Below, one piece after another: positions 7,469 through 16,934 of a stretch of DNA of 52,352 bases. The position numbers and the translations under genes were made by a program. Origin of the DNA: Planctomycetota bacterium (GTDB lineage: Bacteria; Planctomycetota; UBA11346); NCBI GenBank assembly GCA_023150565.1, contig JAKLKR010000012.1:1-52352 (forward strand), in the 5' to 3' direction. Numbering within the stretch: position 1 is the stretch's first letter; each line of letters starts with the position of its first letter. The notes under the pieces were generated by a model. It was not told where the DNA came from, did no database searches, and saw nothing but the letters and a program-made list of their open reading frames with translations.

Positions 7469-9850
7469 ATGCTGAGCAAGACCCTGTCCGGCGGCCTCTG
7501 CCTGTCGCTCCTCCTGCTGGCCGGCTGCGGCGACGCCCCGGCCCAGCGTGGCGGCGCCGCCGCTCCGGCAGCTCCCGCCGCTCCGGTCGCCCAGGCGGCT
7601 CCGGCGGTTCCGGCGACGGCCACGCGCGAGGTGTACCGCTGGAAGCCAGCCGACGGCGCTCCCGATGGCCGTATGGGCGCCAAGGGCGACGGCTGGAACA
7701 CCCTGCTCAGCGTGCCCAAGGTGCTGCAGGGCGGCCGCGACTACCACGCCGAGCTGGCCTATCGGGTGGTGGTGTCGCCGCCCTACCCCGGCAATCCGTT
7801 CTTCGGCTGCTTCCACATGTTCGCCCGCTCCAAGACCCTGGGCCAGGAGCGCGATGTGTGGGTCAACTGGCTGGGTGATCCCGGCGACAGCGGCATCGCC
7901 CGCCTGCCGATGGTTCTGGCCCCGGCCGATGACTGGACCTTCAACGTGGGCTGCAAGGGGGCGGGCGAACTCGTGGTCGAGAGCCTGGTGATCCGCGAGG
8001 GCAGCGGGTTCGCGTACCTGCCGGCCATCGCCGGGGCGACCACGCCGGCGGTGGCATCGGGGCCGGTCGCGACCGGCAGCCGCGCCTTCACCATCGACCA
8101 GCCCGCCGCCGGCCAGGGCCTCGAGGTGTCGGTGGCCGAGTTCGGCCTGGTCGCCGATGGCGCCGCCGGGCCGGTGACGCCGGAGGTCGCCGCCGCCAAC
8201 GCCCTGGGACTGAGCCGCGCCCTGCGCGCCTGCGGTGCGCGTGGCGCCTCGCGCCTGGTCTTCCCTCCCGGCACCTACCGCATGATGCCCAAGGACCCGC
8301 TGATGGTCCAGGATCTGCACGACCTGACCATCGACGGCCAAGGCGCCGAACTGGTCTACGCCAAGCTCCTGCGCAACACCTCGGCGTGGAATATGGCCAA
8401 CTGCCAGCGGCTGGTCATCCGCAACCTGGTCATCGACTGGGACTGGGCGCTCAATCCGATCGCCAGCGTGGCGCGGGTGGAGTCGCTGGCCGCGGACCGC
8501 ACCGCCTGCGTGCTCTCATTCCCCGACCTGGATGCGGCGGTGGTCGAGCGCCTGAAGACGGCGGAATGGACCCACTTCACCGCCATCGACCCGGTGACCC
8601 TGAAAGGGACCGACGGGGTGCGCCTGAGCCCGAAGGTGACCGCCCGCGACAGTGATGCGCCGGGCAGGCTCACAGTCTCGTTCTCGACCCCCCAGCCGCT
8701 GGTCGCCGGATCGCACCTGCTGATCCGCCACCTCTATTACGAGATGGGGGCCTTCAAGCTCAACGACTGCAGCCACCTGCTGTTCGACCGCGTGAAGGTC
8801 TACTCGATGCCCGGCATGGGCTGGGTCGGGCGCGGCGACCTGCACCATCTGGGCCTGAGGAGCTGCGCGGTGCAGCGCCGGCCGGGCAGCCGCCGCCCTT
8901 TCAGCACCTCGGCCGACGGTTTCCACATCCTCGATTCGCAGGGTTCGATCCTGATCGAGGACAGCGAGATCACCGGCACCGGCGACGACTGCATCAACAT
9001 CCACGACAACTGCGCCCAGGGCGTGCGCAAGACCGGCGCGAACACCCTGCTGCTGATCAACAACCCGAAGTGGCGGATGAAGGCCGCGCCCGGCGACCGG
9101 GTCGAGCTGTACCGCCCCGACTACGCCCCGATCGGCTTCACCGGCACGGTGAAGACCGTCGCCTATACCGGCAAGAACAACGGCGATGCGCTGCTGGAAT
9201 TCGCCGAGGCCCTGCCCGAGACGGTGTCGCCGCTGTCGATCGTTTTCAACCACCGCTACGGCTCCAACGACGTGCGCATCGTCAACAACCGCTTCGACCA
9301 CGGCCGGGTCCTGCTGTCGGGTCGGCGCGCGACCATCGCCGGCAACCAGTTCGACCATCCCGCCGCCAACGCCATCCAGCTCGCCACCGAGATCGCCGGC
9401 GCCCTGTGGTCGGAGGGCAACGGCTGCGAGGACATCGTCATCCGCGGCAACCTCATCCGCGGCGCCAACCGCATCCACAAGTTCGGCGGACCGGCGATCC
9501 ATGCCGTGCCGGTGCTGCCGGCCGGGCGCACCGCCCATCCGCTGTTCCGTAACATCCTGATCGAGGACAACCGCATCATCGACAGCCATGGCCCGGCGCT
9601 CAGCCTGGGCGCCTGCGCGGGGGTGGTGGTGCGCGGCAACCGCATCGAGGCCGACGCCCCCGTCCCCGGCGCCAACGCCCTGGCCGGCTGCATCAAGGTC
9701 GAGTGCAGCAGCGACCTGCGCCTGGGCGGCAACACCTGGAAGGCGGGCGCCGGCCAGACCAGGCCCGGCGTGGTCCTGGACGCTGCGACCACCCGCAACG
9801 TGCAGACCGACGGCAACCGCATCGAGGAGGGCCGGCCAGGAAGCCGGTAA
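7469..9850 (+). CDS. secreted right-handed beta-helix lipoprotein, GH110-like
   Basis: This product of about 793 residues starts with a lipoprotein signal (LSLLLLAGCG, lipobox cysteine at about 21) and an Ala/Pro-rich linker. Residues of about 40-190 form a beta-rich N-terminal domain. From about 220 (EFGLVADGAAG...FPPGTYRM) it becomes a pectin-lyase-like parallel beta-helix. Segments such as VYSMPGMGWVGR, SADGFHILDSQGSILIEDS, TGTGDDCINIHD and ALWSEGNGCEDIVIRGN resemble GH110 alpha-1,3-galactosidases, including the paired aspartates of GTGDD. It probably trims a galactose- or other alpha-linked polysaccharide outside the cell, anchored to a membrane. I chose the ATG at 7469 because the lipobox then sits at the right distance and GAGGA lies 8 bases upstream. 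The beta-helix assignment is firm; the GH110 assignment is by motif resemblance only. Confidence 0.72.
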   Translation: MLSKTLSGGLCLSLLLLAGCGDAPAQRGGAAAPAAPAAPVAQAAPAVPATATREVYRWKPADGAPDGRMGAKGDGWNTLLSVPKVLQGGRDYHAELAYRVVVSPPYPGNPFFGCFHMFARSKTLGQERDVWVNWLGDPGDSGIARLPMVLAPADDWTFNVGCKGAGELVVESLVIREGSGFAYLPAIAGATTPAVASGPVATGSRAFTIDQPAAGQGLEVSVAEFGLVADGAAGPVTPEVAAANALGLSRALRACGARGASRLVFPPGTYRMMPKDPLMVQDLHDLTIDGQGAELVYAKLLRNTSAWNMANCQRLVIRNLVIDWDWALNPIASVARVESLAADRTACVLSFPDLDAAVVERLKTAEWTHFTAIDPVTLKGTDGVRLSPKVTARDSDAPGRLTVSFSTPQPLVAGSHLLIRHLYYEMGAFKLNDCSHLLFDRVKVYSMPGMGWVGRGDLHHLGLRSCAVQRRPGSRRPFSTSADGFHILDSQGSILIEDSEITGTGDDCINIHDNCAQGVRKTGANTLLLINNPKWRMKAAPGDRVELYRPDYAPIGFTGTVKTVAYTGKNNGDALLEFAEALPETVSPLSIVFNHRYGSNDVRIVNNRFDHGRVLLSGRRATIAGNQFDHPAANAIQLATEIAGALWSEGNGCEDIVIRGNLIRGANRIHKFGGPAIHAVPVLPAGRTAHPLFRNILIEDNRIIDSHGPALSLGACAGVVVRGNRIEADAPVPGANALAGCIKVECSSDLRLGGNTWKAGAGQTRPGVVLDAATTRNVQTDGNRIEEGRPGSR

Positions 9851-9880
9851 CCGCGGGCGGGGGATCCCGATAGGTCCTCC

Positions 9881-10147
9881 ATGACCACCCCCCGCACCCT
9901 CGTCCTGCTCGCCCTCGCCACGCTCTGCTGCACCGGCTGCGCGAGCTGGAACCGCATCGAGGCGAACTATTCCCGCTCCACCACCCTCGGCCGGGAACTC
10001 ATCGACCTGTCCGAGGCCCGCAAACAGGGCGCGATCAGCGAAGGGGAGTACACCACCCTGCGCGCCCAGCTGATGGCCCAGGACCGCGCCTTCGCCCAGT
10101 GCTCCAGCAGCGCGGCGGCGGTGCGCGAGGCGGTGCCGGCGCAGTGA
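9881..10147 (+). CDS. small lipoprotein, function unknown
   Basis: The 88-residue product has a lipoprotein signal peptide ending in CCTGCAS (lipobox cysteine about residue 20). A mostly helical mature part of about 68 residues follows, with charged heptad-like spacing (ELIDLSEARKQGAISEGEYTTLRAQLMAQDRAF) and a single cysteine at CSSS. The segment KQGAISEGEYTTLRAQL resembles the short SHOCT-like helical hairpins found at protein termini, although here it is internal. It lies 30 bp after the beta-helix lipoprotein gene on the same strand and may be co-transcribed. ATAGGT lies just before the ATG, but at 5 bases with no -35 box this is only a weak promoter candidate. I do not recognise a family with a known function. 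Confidence 0.65.
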   Translation: MTTPRTLVLLALATLCCTGCASWNRIEANYSRSTTLGRELIDLSEARKQGAISEGEYTTLRAQLMAQDRAFAQCSSSAAAVREAVPAQ

Positions 10148-10178
10148 ACGTGGGAATCAGCCAATAATCGGCGATTCC

Positions 10179-10302
10179 ACCGCCACGACGCTACGACGCC
10201 ACGGCCGGACCTGAGCTTGCATCGACCCACCCTCGCACCCAACGGGTGAACGAGCGGACCTCCATAAGTCTTTTCCTCGTGGCGTCGTGGCGTCGCCGCG
10301 GT
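10179..10302. repeat. imperfect intergenic inverted repeat
   Basis: Bases 10179-10203 pair with 10278-10302 (22 of 25 positions complementary) across a 74-bp spacer. The arms are built of tandem CGACG-type units such as CGTGGCGTCGTGGCGTCG. The repeat lies between the convergent lipoprotein and TerB-like genes and could act as a bidirectional terminator, but it has no T-tract. The outer flank carries the same TCACCGCGGCG word as the repeat near 7380. Confidence 0.65.
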
Positions 10303-10324
10303 GATCCGTCTGCTCTTTCCAGGA

Positions 10325-10567
10325 TCAGTCGATCCCGTGCAGCTTCCTCACCTCGCGGATGCGGGCCAGCACCTGCGGGGATTCCAGCTTGCCTGAGGCC
10401 TGCTTGAACAGCGAGGAGAGCACGCGCTTCTCGTCGGCGGTGACGTTGCCGTCGGCGGTGGCGATGCCGAGCAGGTAGTTGAGCTCGTTCAGGTCCAGCC
10501 TGCCGTCATCGGTGAAGCAGCGGATCGAGTCGAGGGCGATGCGCAGGTGCGAGGGGGTGCCGGTCAT
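10325..10567 (-). CDS. TerB-like small helical protein
   Basis: The 80-residue protein contains DDGRLDLNELNYLLGIATADGNVTADEKRVLSSLFKQ. This acidic helix-loop-helix pattern (ADGxVTxxE...L) is typical of TerB/DUF533-like domains, though shorter than the usual 100-140 residues. TerB domains are helical bundles with an acidic metal-binding patch found in stress-response and membrane-associated systems; a role here is not evident. An AGGAG sequence 6 bases before the ATG supports the start. It follows the Bax1-like nuclease gene on the same strand after 81 bp. It may be the last gene of that unit, although GATACT in the gap could also serve as its own -10 box. Confidence 0.6.
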   Translation of the reverse strand: MTGTPSHLRIALDSIRCFTDDGRLDLNELNYLLGIATADGNVTADEKRVLSSLFKQASGKLESPQVLARIREVRKLHGID

Positions 10568-10648
10568 GGCGGGCTCCTGGGTATTGGCACCAGGCTACGT
10601 AGTATCCCCGGGCAGCCGCTTCGCCATTCCCGTGGCCACCGCCGGCAA

Positions 10649-11833
10649 TCACGGTGCGACGCGCGCCACCGCCGCCGCCAGCGCCGCTGCCGCCGGCAGG
10701 TCGCTGAACAGCAGGCCGTGGCGGGCGAAGGCCGGGTGGTCGGTGCAGCCGGCGGCGTCGGCCGACTTGGCCAGGGTGCGGTCGACCCCCACCACCAGGC
10801 GTTCCAGCGGCGCACGTCCGAGCTGGTCGAGGCGGCGGCGCAGGGCGGCGGCGTGCCAGCGGTGGAACAGCTCGATCGGCACCCCGTCGATGGCGAGGTC
10901 GGGCACCACCAGCTCGCCGCCGGGCAGCAGCAGCGGGTCCGGCGCCGGGTCGATGGTGCGGCCGGCCAGACGCTCGCCCAGCCTGGCCAGCCAGGCGGCC
11001 AGTTCCGCCGGCACATGGCCGGTGAAGCTGGCAGGGGCGCGCAGGCCGGTGTCCTGGTCCAGCTCGAGGGTCAGCGGTCCGGGCTCGCGCCGCGGGCCGT
11101 CGCATGCGGCCCGCGCCGACCAACGTCTTGTGGTGGCGAGCTCGGGCAGCAGCAGGGCGAACTGCAGGCCGTAGCTCTTGGCCTGGTCGAGCACCGCCGC
11201 CGGGCCGCTGATCACCAGGGTGGCGAGGGCCGGGGTGCGCCGCACCTCGGCCAGCAGCCGGCGCCAGCGCAGCGCCTTGGCCAGCCGGCGCAGGGCCCCG
11301 GCGTCGGCCCCCGGCAGCTCCACCACCAGGCTGCGCGCGCCCAGCAGCAGGCCCTGGCAGAGAGCCAGGTTGGCGCGCTCGATCAGCTCCTCGGCGCCCC
11401 AGGCGGGGGCGGCCTGCAGGCGGGCCAGGTGCGGCAGGTCGGCGTAGAGCGCCTCGCCCAGCGCCGCCGGGTCGAGGCCGAGGCGGGCCGCCACCGCGGC
11501 GCGGTGGCCGGCGGCGTCGGCGGCCGGGGCGGCGAGCAGCTCGGCCGAGGCGGCGAGGGCGCGGGAGCGCAGCTCCTCGGCGCTGGCCGGATCGGCGAAG
11601 GTGCAGGCGTCGAGCAGCAGCTTCTGCAGGCCTTTGCCCACCAGCGCCGAGCGCGATTCGTGGATGATCGGCAGGGCCGCCTCTTCCAGCTCGCCCAGGC
11701 GCTCGCCGATGCCGGCGCGCCAGTGCGCGAGCAGCCCCTCCGCCAGCGCCAGGTTGGCGGGAGTGGGCTTGAGCAGGCGCGGCAGCAGCTTGCCGTCGCG
11801 GCACTGGTAGCGCAGCAGGTCGCGGGTCAGCAT
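10649..11833 (-). CDS. Bax1-like nuclease (DUF790), partner of XPB
   Basis: From the ATG at 11833 the 394-residue protein begins MLTRDLLRYQCRDGKLLPRL, the classic opening of DUF790. Further family signs are AKSYGLQFALLLPEL near residue 230 and a C-terminal PD-(D/E)XK-like core, VVPDLAIDGVPIELFHRWH, with its Asp and Glu. In archaea this family is Bax1, a structure-specific nuclease that binds the XPB helicase and cuts DNA at the edge of unwound regions. Here it lies directly downstream of an XPB gene on the same strand (76-bp gap), which supports the same partnership. Starting at an upstream GTG/ATG would add a low-complexity leader, so 11833 is preferred. The nuclease motif is my reading; activity is inferred. 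Confidence 0.82.
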   Translation of the reverse strand: MLTRDLLRYQCRDGKLLPRLLKPTPANLALAEGLLAHWRAGIGERLGELEEAALPIIHESRSALVGKGLQKLLLDACTFADPASAEELRSRALAASAELLAAPAADAAGHRAAVAARLGLDPAALGEALYADLPHLARLQAAPAWGAEELIERANLALCQGLLLGARSLVVELPGADAGALRRLAKALRWRRLLAEVRRTPALATLVISGPAAVLDQAKSYGLQFALLLPELATTRRWSARAACDGPRREPGPLTLELDQDTGLRAPASFTGHVPAELAAWLARLGERLAGRTIDPAPDPLLLPGGELVVPDLAIDGVPIELFHRWHAAALRRRLDQLGRAPLERLVVGVDRTLAKSADAAGCTDHPAFARHGLLFSDLPAAAALAAAVARVAP

Positions 11834-11864
11834 GGCGGCCTCGCGGACACTGTGCGGGCAAACT

Positions 11865-11896
11865 GCCGGGCTGGAGCCCGGCGCTCCCAGGGAAGA
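11865..11896. repeat. hairpin plus shared 15-bp word in the XPB-Bax1 gap
   Basis: GCCGGGCTGGAGCCCGGC (11865-11882) is a perfect self-complementary arm pair. It is followed at once by CGCTCCCAGGGAAGA (11882-11896), which also occurs at 5555-5569. This looks like a short dispersed intergenic element inserted between two genes of one functional pair. Confidence 0.4.
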
Positions 11897-11909
11897 GTCG
11901 CCAGCCTGT

Positions 11910-13331
<1,422 letters not shown>

Positions 13332-13367
13332 GGCCGCGGTCGTAGGGGCGAGGGCGGGTGGCGCCAG

Positions 13368-14510
13368 CTACTCGTCCATCTCCAGCACGCCTTCCGCCAG
13401 CATGTCGCGCGCCATCTTTTCGAGCGCGCGCGCCTTCTCGACCTGGGCCGGCTGCAGCGGCTTGTCCTGCAGCATGGCGAGGGCGTCGAGGGCCTTGGCC
13501 GGGCGCTTGTCGCGCAGCAGCACCTGGGCCTGGGCCAGGCGCAGGGCGAGGTTGCCGGGGTTTTCATCCAGGAAGCGGTTGAGCAGCGGCTTGGCCTCCC
13601 TGATCTTCTCGCTCGCCAGCAGGCCCTTGATCAGGCGTTCGCGCACCGCCGCCGGGACGTCGAGCTGATCGCCCTGGTTGACCTGCCACGACACCAGGGC
13701 GGCATCCCAGGCCTTGGCGTCGACCAGGGCGGTGATCGCCGCCACGTGCTCCTTGGCCAGGGCCTCGGCGTCGCCGCGGTTGCGGGTGCTGGAGGGCCCG
13801 GCCTGGACCACCTGCGGGCGGCCCTGGCCGAGCTTGCCGGCTTTGAGGCGGGTGACCAGGTCCCAGCCTGCGCAGTCGGCCCAGCGGATCTGCATCAGCA
13901 GCAGGCCGAGGCCGGCGCCCAGGGCCAGGCCGAGGGGGTGCAGCAGCACCAGGGCCCAGCTGTGGCCCTCGAGCGCGAGCAGGGCGGGTTCCAGCAGCAG
14001 GCGCAGGGCGGCGAAGGCGACCAGCGGCAGGGGCAGGACCTTCCCCCCCACCGTGCGGCGGGCGACGATGTGTTCCGGCTCCCACACCAGGGCCATGGCC
14101 ATGAGCCCGAACAGCAGGCCGTCGGCGCCCTGGTCCCAGCCCTTGAGCCCGAACATCAGGCCGCCGGCATTGGTGAGCAGTCCGCCACCGATGCACAGCG
14201 CCAGCACCGCGGCCTGGAACTTCAGCTTGCCCAGGCGCTGCTCGACCTGGACGGCGAACAGCCACAGGAAGGGCAGGTTGACGATCAGCTGCCCCCAGCC
14301 GTCGTGGAAGAACACGCTGGTCACCCACTGCAGCGGGCTGAACTCGTCCAGCGGCAGCAGCAGCGGCTTGAGCACGTCCGGCTTGACCTCGATCAGCTCC
14401 ATGCCCAGGAACTGCTGCAGCAGGGCGACCACGATCATCAGCAGCAGCAGCGAGATGGTGCCCAGGGGCGGGCGCGGGGCATGGTCGACGGGGGCGGGCG
14501 GGGTGGCCAT
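13368..14510 (-). CDS. rhomboid-fold membrane protein, probably catalytically inactive
   Basis: The 380-residue product has a six-helix rhomboid domain (about 15-225): LGTISLLLLMIVVALLQQF, then WVTSVFFHDGWGQLIVNLPFLW, then QGADGLLFGLMA. In active rhomboid proteases the second His of H-x4-H-x3-N is present and the loop reads GxSG. Here the first reads H69-x4-Q74-x3-N78 and the second is GADG with Asp130 in place of the catalytic Ser. It should therefore bind or escort membrane proteins rather than cut them, as inactive rhomboids do elsewhere. The cytoplasmic C-terminus (about 230-380) is helical and resembles a TPR-like stack (KIREAKPLLNRFLDENPGNL). I chose the ATG at 14510 because TACCCT lies 8 bases before it and the upstream extension is low-complexity. 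Confidence 0.75.
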   Translation of the reverse strand: MATPPAPVDHAPRPPLGTISLLLLMIVVALLQQFLGMELIEVKPDVLKPLLLPLDEFSPLQWVTSVFFHDGWGQLIVNLPFLWLFAVQVEQRLGKLKFQAAVLALCIGGGLLTNAGGLMFGLKGWDQGADGLLFGLMAMALVWEPEHIVARRTVGGKVLPLPLVAFAALRLLLEPALLALEGHSWALVLLHPLGLALGAGLGLLLMQIRWADCAGWDLVTRLKAGKLGQGRPQVVQAGPSSTRNRGDAEALAKEHVAAITALVDAKAWDAALVSWQVNQGDQLDVPAAVRERLIKGLLASEKIREAKPLLNRFLDENPGNLALRLAQAQVLLRDKRPAKALDALAMLQDKPLQPAQVEKARALEKMARDMLAEGVLEMDE

Positions 14511-14518
14511 GGCGCGGC

Positions 14519-14599
14519 AGGGTAGGGGGGATCGACAGCGAATGCGATCCGCCGACGGGGGTGGAGCGGGCGGGCCAGTCATCCTCCTGGGGCCCGCCC
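14519..14599. promoter_or_regulatory. divergent region: -10-like box and GC hairpin
   Basis: On the minus strand TACCCT (14519-14524) lies 8 bases before the rhomboid-like start. On the plus side GGGCGGGCC (14568-14576) pairs perfectly with GGCCCGCCC (14591-14599) across 14 bases, upstream of the lactonase gene. The hairpin has no T-tract, so a role in mRNA leader folding is as likely as termination. Confidence 0.4.
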
Positions 14600-14655
14600 T
14601 GGTCCTGCGCCTGCCGGCCGCCATGCTGGCGCCGCGACGACGCAGGAGGGGGTTC

Positions 14656-15735
14656 ATGGCACGGTCGGTCCTGTGTCTGCTGATCACCTCCGTGCTGGCC
14701 GCCGCCCAGCCCCCCGAGGTCCCCGTGCCCACCCAGCTCGTCTATGTCAGCGGTTACGATCCTTCCATCTCCTGGTTCGCGCTCGGCGCCGATGGCGGCC
14801 TGACCCCGCGCGGCAGCGTGCGCGCCGGCACGAAGCCGTCGTTCCTGGCCTGGTCGCCCGACCGCCGCTGCTGCTATGCCGTCGATGAGCTGGAGCAGGG
14901 CGGGGTGATCTCGCTGCGGGTGGGCGCCGACGGGGCGCTGACGGTGATCGGGCCGGCGGCCTCGTCCGGAGGCGGCATCCCCGCCCATGTTTCCGTGCAT
15001 CCCGGCGGGCGCTGGGTCTATGCCGCCAACTACCGCACCGGCCACGTGGCGGTGCTGCCGGTGGGCGCCGACGGGCGCGCCGGCGAGCCGATCCAGGTGC
15101 TGCTGGCGGGCATCAAGGCGCATATGGCCATGCCCAGCGCCGACGGCCGCTTCCTGGTGGTGCCCTGCCTGGGTTCGGACCATGTGGCGGTGTACCGCAT
15201 CGACCTGGCGGGCGGCCAGCTGGCCCTGCACGCCACCGTGCCCATGCCCGCCGGCCACGGCCCGCGCCACATCGCCTTCCATCCCAAGCTGCCCCTGGCC
15301 TATGTGATCAACGAGCTGGCCAGCACCCTCACCACCCTGGGCTGGGATGCCGCCGCCGGAACCCTGACCCCGGGCGCCACCATCCCGCTGCTGCCGGCCG
15401 GCTTCACCGGCAAGAGCACCACTGCGCACGTGCTGGTGAGCGCCGACGGCCGCTTCCTCTACGGTTCCAACCGCGGCCACGACAGCATCGCGGTGTGCCG
15501 GCTGGATGAACGCGGCACCGCCAGCGTGATCGCCCACGAGACCGGCGGTGGCGAACTCAAGGTGCCGCGCAACTTCAGCTTCGCCCCCGGCGAGGACCTG
15601 CTGCTGGCGGCCAGCCAGGGCGCGGCGCGGGTGACGGTGTTCCGCCGCGATCCCGCCAGCGGCCTGCTCAGCCGCCTGGGTTCGGTGGCGGTGGCCGACA
15701 AGCCCTCGTTCGTGGGGGTGATGGCGCTGCCCTGA
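14656..15735 (+). CDS. lactonase family beta-propeller protein (6-phosphogluconolactonase-like), exported
   Basis: The 359-residue protein has a signal peptide (MARSVLCLLITSVLAAAQ). Seven WD-like propeller blades follow, with repeated cores such as KPSFLAWSPDRRCCYAVDEL, VSVHPGGRWVYAANY, GPRHIAFHPKLPLAYVINEL and NFSFAPGEDLLLAASQ. This is the Lactonase (Pgl/YkgB-type) family, whose cytoplasmic members hydrolyse 6-phosphogluconolactone. The conserved H-x-S/A-F and N-E segments are present. With an export signal, the substrate here is more likely an extracytoplasmic sugar lactone, as in exported paralogues of many bacteria. A strong AGGAGG sequence 6-7 bases before the ATG fixes the start. It stands alone, divergent from the rhomboid-like gene. 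Confidence 0.82.
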   Translation: MARSVLCLLITSVLAAAQPPEVPVPTQLVYVSGYDPSISWFALGADGGLTPRGSVRAGTKPSFLAWSPDRRCCYAVDELEQGGVISLRVGADGALTVIGPAASSGGGIPAHVSVHPGGRWVYAANYRTGHVAVLPVGADGRAGEPIQVLLAGIKAHMAMPSADGRFLVVPCLGSDHVAVYRIDLAGGQLALHATVPMPAGHGPRHIAFHPKLPLAYVINELASTLTTLGWDAAAGTLTPGATIPLLPAGFTGKSTTAHVLVSADGRFLYGSNRGHDSIAVCRLDERGTASVIAHETGGGELKVPRNFSFAPGEDLLLAASQGAARVTVFRRDPASGLLSRLGSVAVADKPSFVGVMALP

Positions 15736-15799
15736 TCGACCCATCCGATCTTGACCACCACCGGCCGTGGGCCCAGGCTGGCGGCCAGGAGCTGCGTCC

Positions 15800-16840
15800 A
15801 TGGGCACCATCCTGACCATACTCGGCATCGTGGTCCTGGCCCTGCTGGCCATCATCCTGGTGCTGGTGCTGTTCTTCGTCCTGCGCATCCGCCGCTTCAT
15901 GGCCAAGATGCCGGGCGCGCTGCAGGCGATGCACGGATTCGCCGCCGCCTTCCAGCCGCAGCCGGCGCGCCTGCACCTCGACCGGCAGAAAGAGGCGGCG
16001 TGGACCTCGGCCCCCCATGCCGAGGCCGCCATCGCCGGGCTGGGCCGGCTCGGCTACCAGCCGGCGGGGATCTGGACCACCGAGCAGATCCCCGGCGCCA
16101 CCTTCGCCGGCTTCGTCCACCCTGCCACCCAGGTGCGCGCGCTGGTGGGCGAGATGCTCGGCGCCGGGGTGTGGATCGACCTGGTGGCGCGCTTCCCCGA
16201 TGGAGGCACCTTGACGGTGTCGAATTCGCCGGTGGCCGGCAGCCTCATCCGCCGCCCCGGCCATGACAAGGTGTCGGAGCCCGGGCTCGACGCCGAGGGC
16301 CTGCAGCTGCGCCTGGAGCGCGAACTGGCCGGGCGGGTGCCCGCCCCGCTCGCCGCCGACGGCTTCGCCGCCGAGGTCGAGCGCTTCTATGCCGACGAGA
16401 TCGACGACCTCGCCCTGCGCGAGCCCACCCCCGAGGAGGTCGAGTCGATCGCCAGGCGCAGCGGCATCGCCACCGACCCGGCCGGGATGGCGCGCGCCCT
16501 CGACCTCGAACGCGGCAAGCGCAAGGCCCTGCTGAGCGCGGTGGTCAAGGAGCGCTGGCGCGAATCCGACCCCGTCGCCCAGGCCGGCTGGGAGTCGATG
16601 GAGGATCGCGTGGTGGCGGTGCATGAGCGGCTCGATGCCGGCGAGGTGCGCCAGCTGCTGCAGCCCATCGCCCCCACCCTGCCCCTGATCGAGGCCAAGG
16701 ACGAGGGGGCGCTGGCCTACTTCCGCACCCTCAACCAGGCGCTGCCGGCGGAGCGCCAGTGCCGCCGCCTGGGCGCCATCGCCGTTCCGCTCGCCGCCGA
16801 GCTGTGGCTGGCGCCGGAGGAGGCGGAAGACGAGGGTTGA
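15800..16840 (+). CDS. hypothetical membrane-anchored protein
   Basis: The 346-residue protein has one long N-terminal membrane helix (TILTILGIVVLALLAIILVLVLFFVL, residues about 3-28) followed by basic RIRR, so the rest is probably cytoplasmic. The soluble part has an alpha/beta region (about 60-170: AGLGRLGYQPAGIWTTEQIP...FVHPATQVRALVGE) reminiscent of proteins that sense or modify small molecules. A helical region rich in Glu/Arg follows (180-330) and ends in an acidic tail. I do not recognise a named family. An AGGAG sequence 7 bases before the ATG supports the start. It is 64 bp downstream of the lactonase gene on the same strand, and the gap shows no terminator, so co-transcription is possible. 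Confidence 0.6.
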   Translation: MGTILTILGIVVLALLAIILVLVLFFVLRIRRFMAKMPGALQAMHGFAAAFQPQPARLHLDRQKEAAWTSAPHAEAAIAGLGRLGYQPAGIWTTEQIPGATFAGFVHPATQVRALVGEMLGAGVWIDLVARFPDGGTLTVSNSPVAGSLIRRPGHDKVSEPGLDAEGLQLRLERELAGRVPAPLAADGFAAEVERFYADEIDDLALREPTPEEVESIARRSGIATDPAGMARALDLERGKRKALLSAVVKERWRESDPVAQAGWESMEDRVVAVHERLDAGEVRQLLQPIAPTLPLIEAKDEGALAYFRTLNQALPAERQCRRLGAIAVPLAAELWLAPEEAEDEG

Positions 16841-16934
16841 CCGGCGGCCGCGCCGCCACCCGTGGATGCCCCATGGCCGGGGGGATGCGCAGGGCACCAT
16901 CGATGTCCCTAGCCCACGCCCGAAAGGCCCTCCC

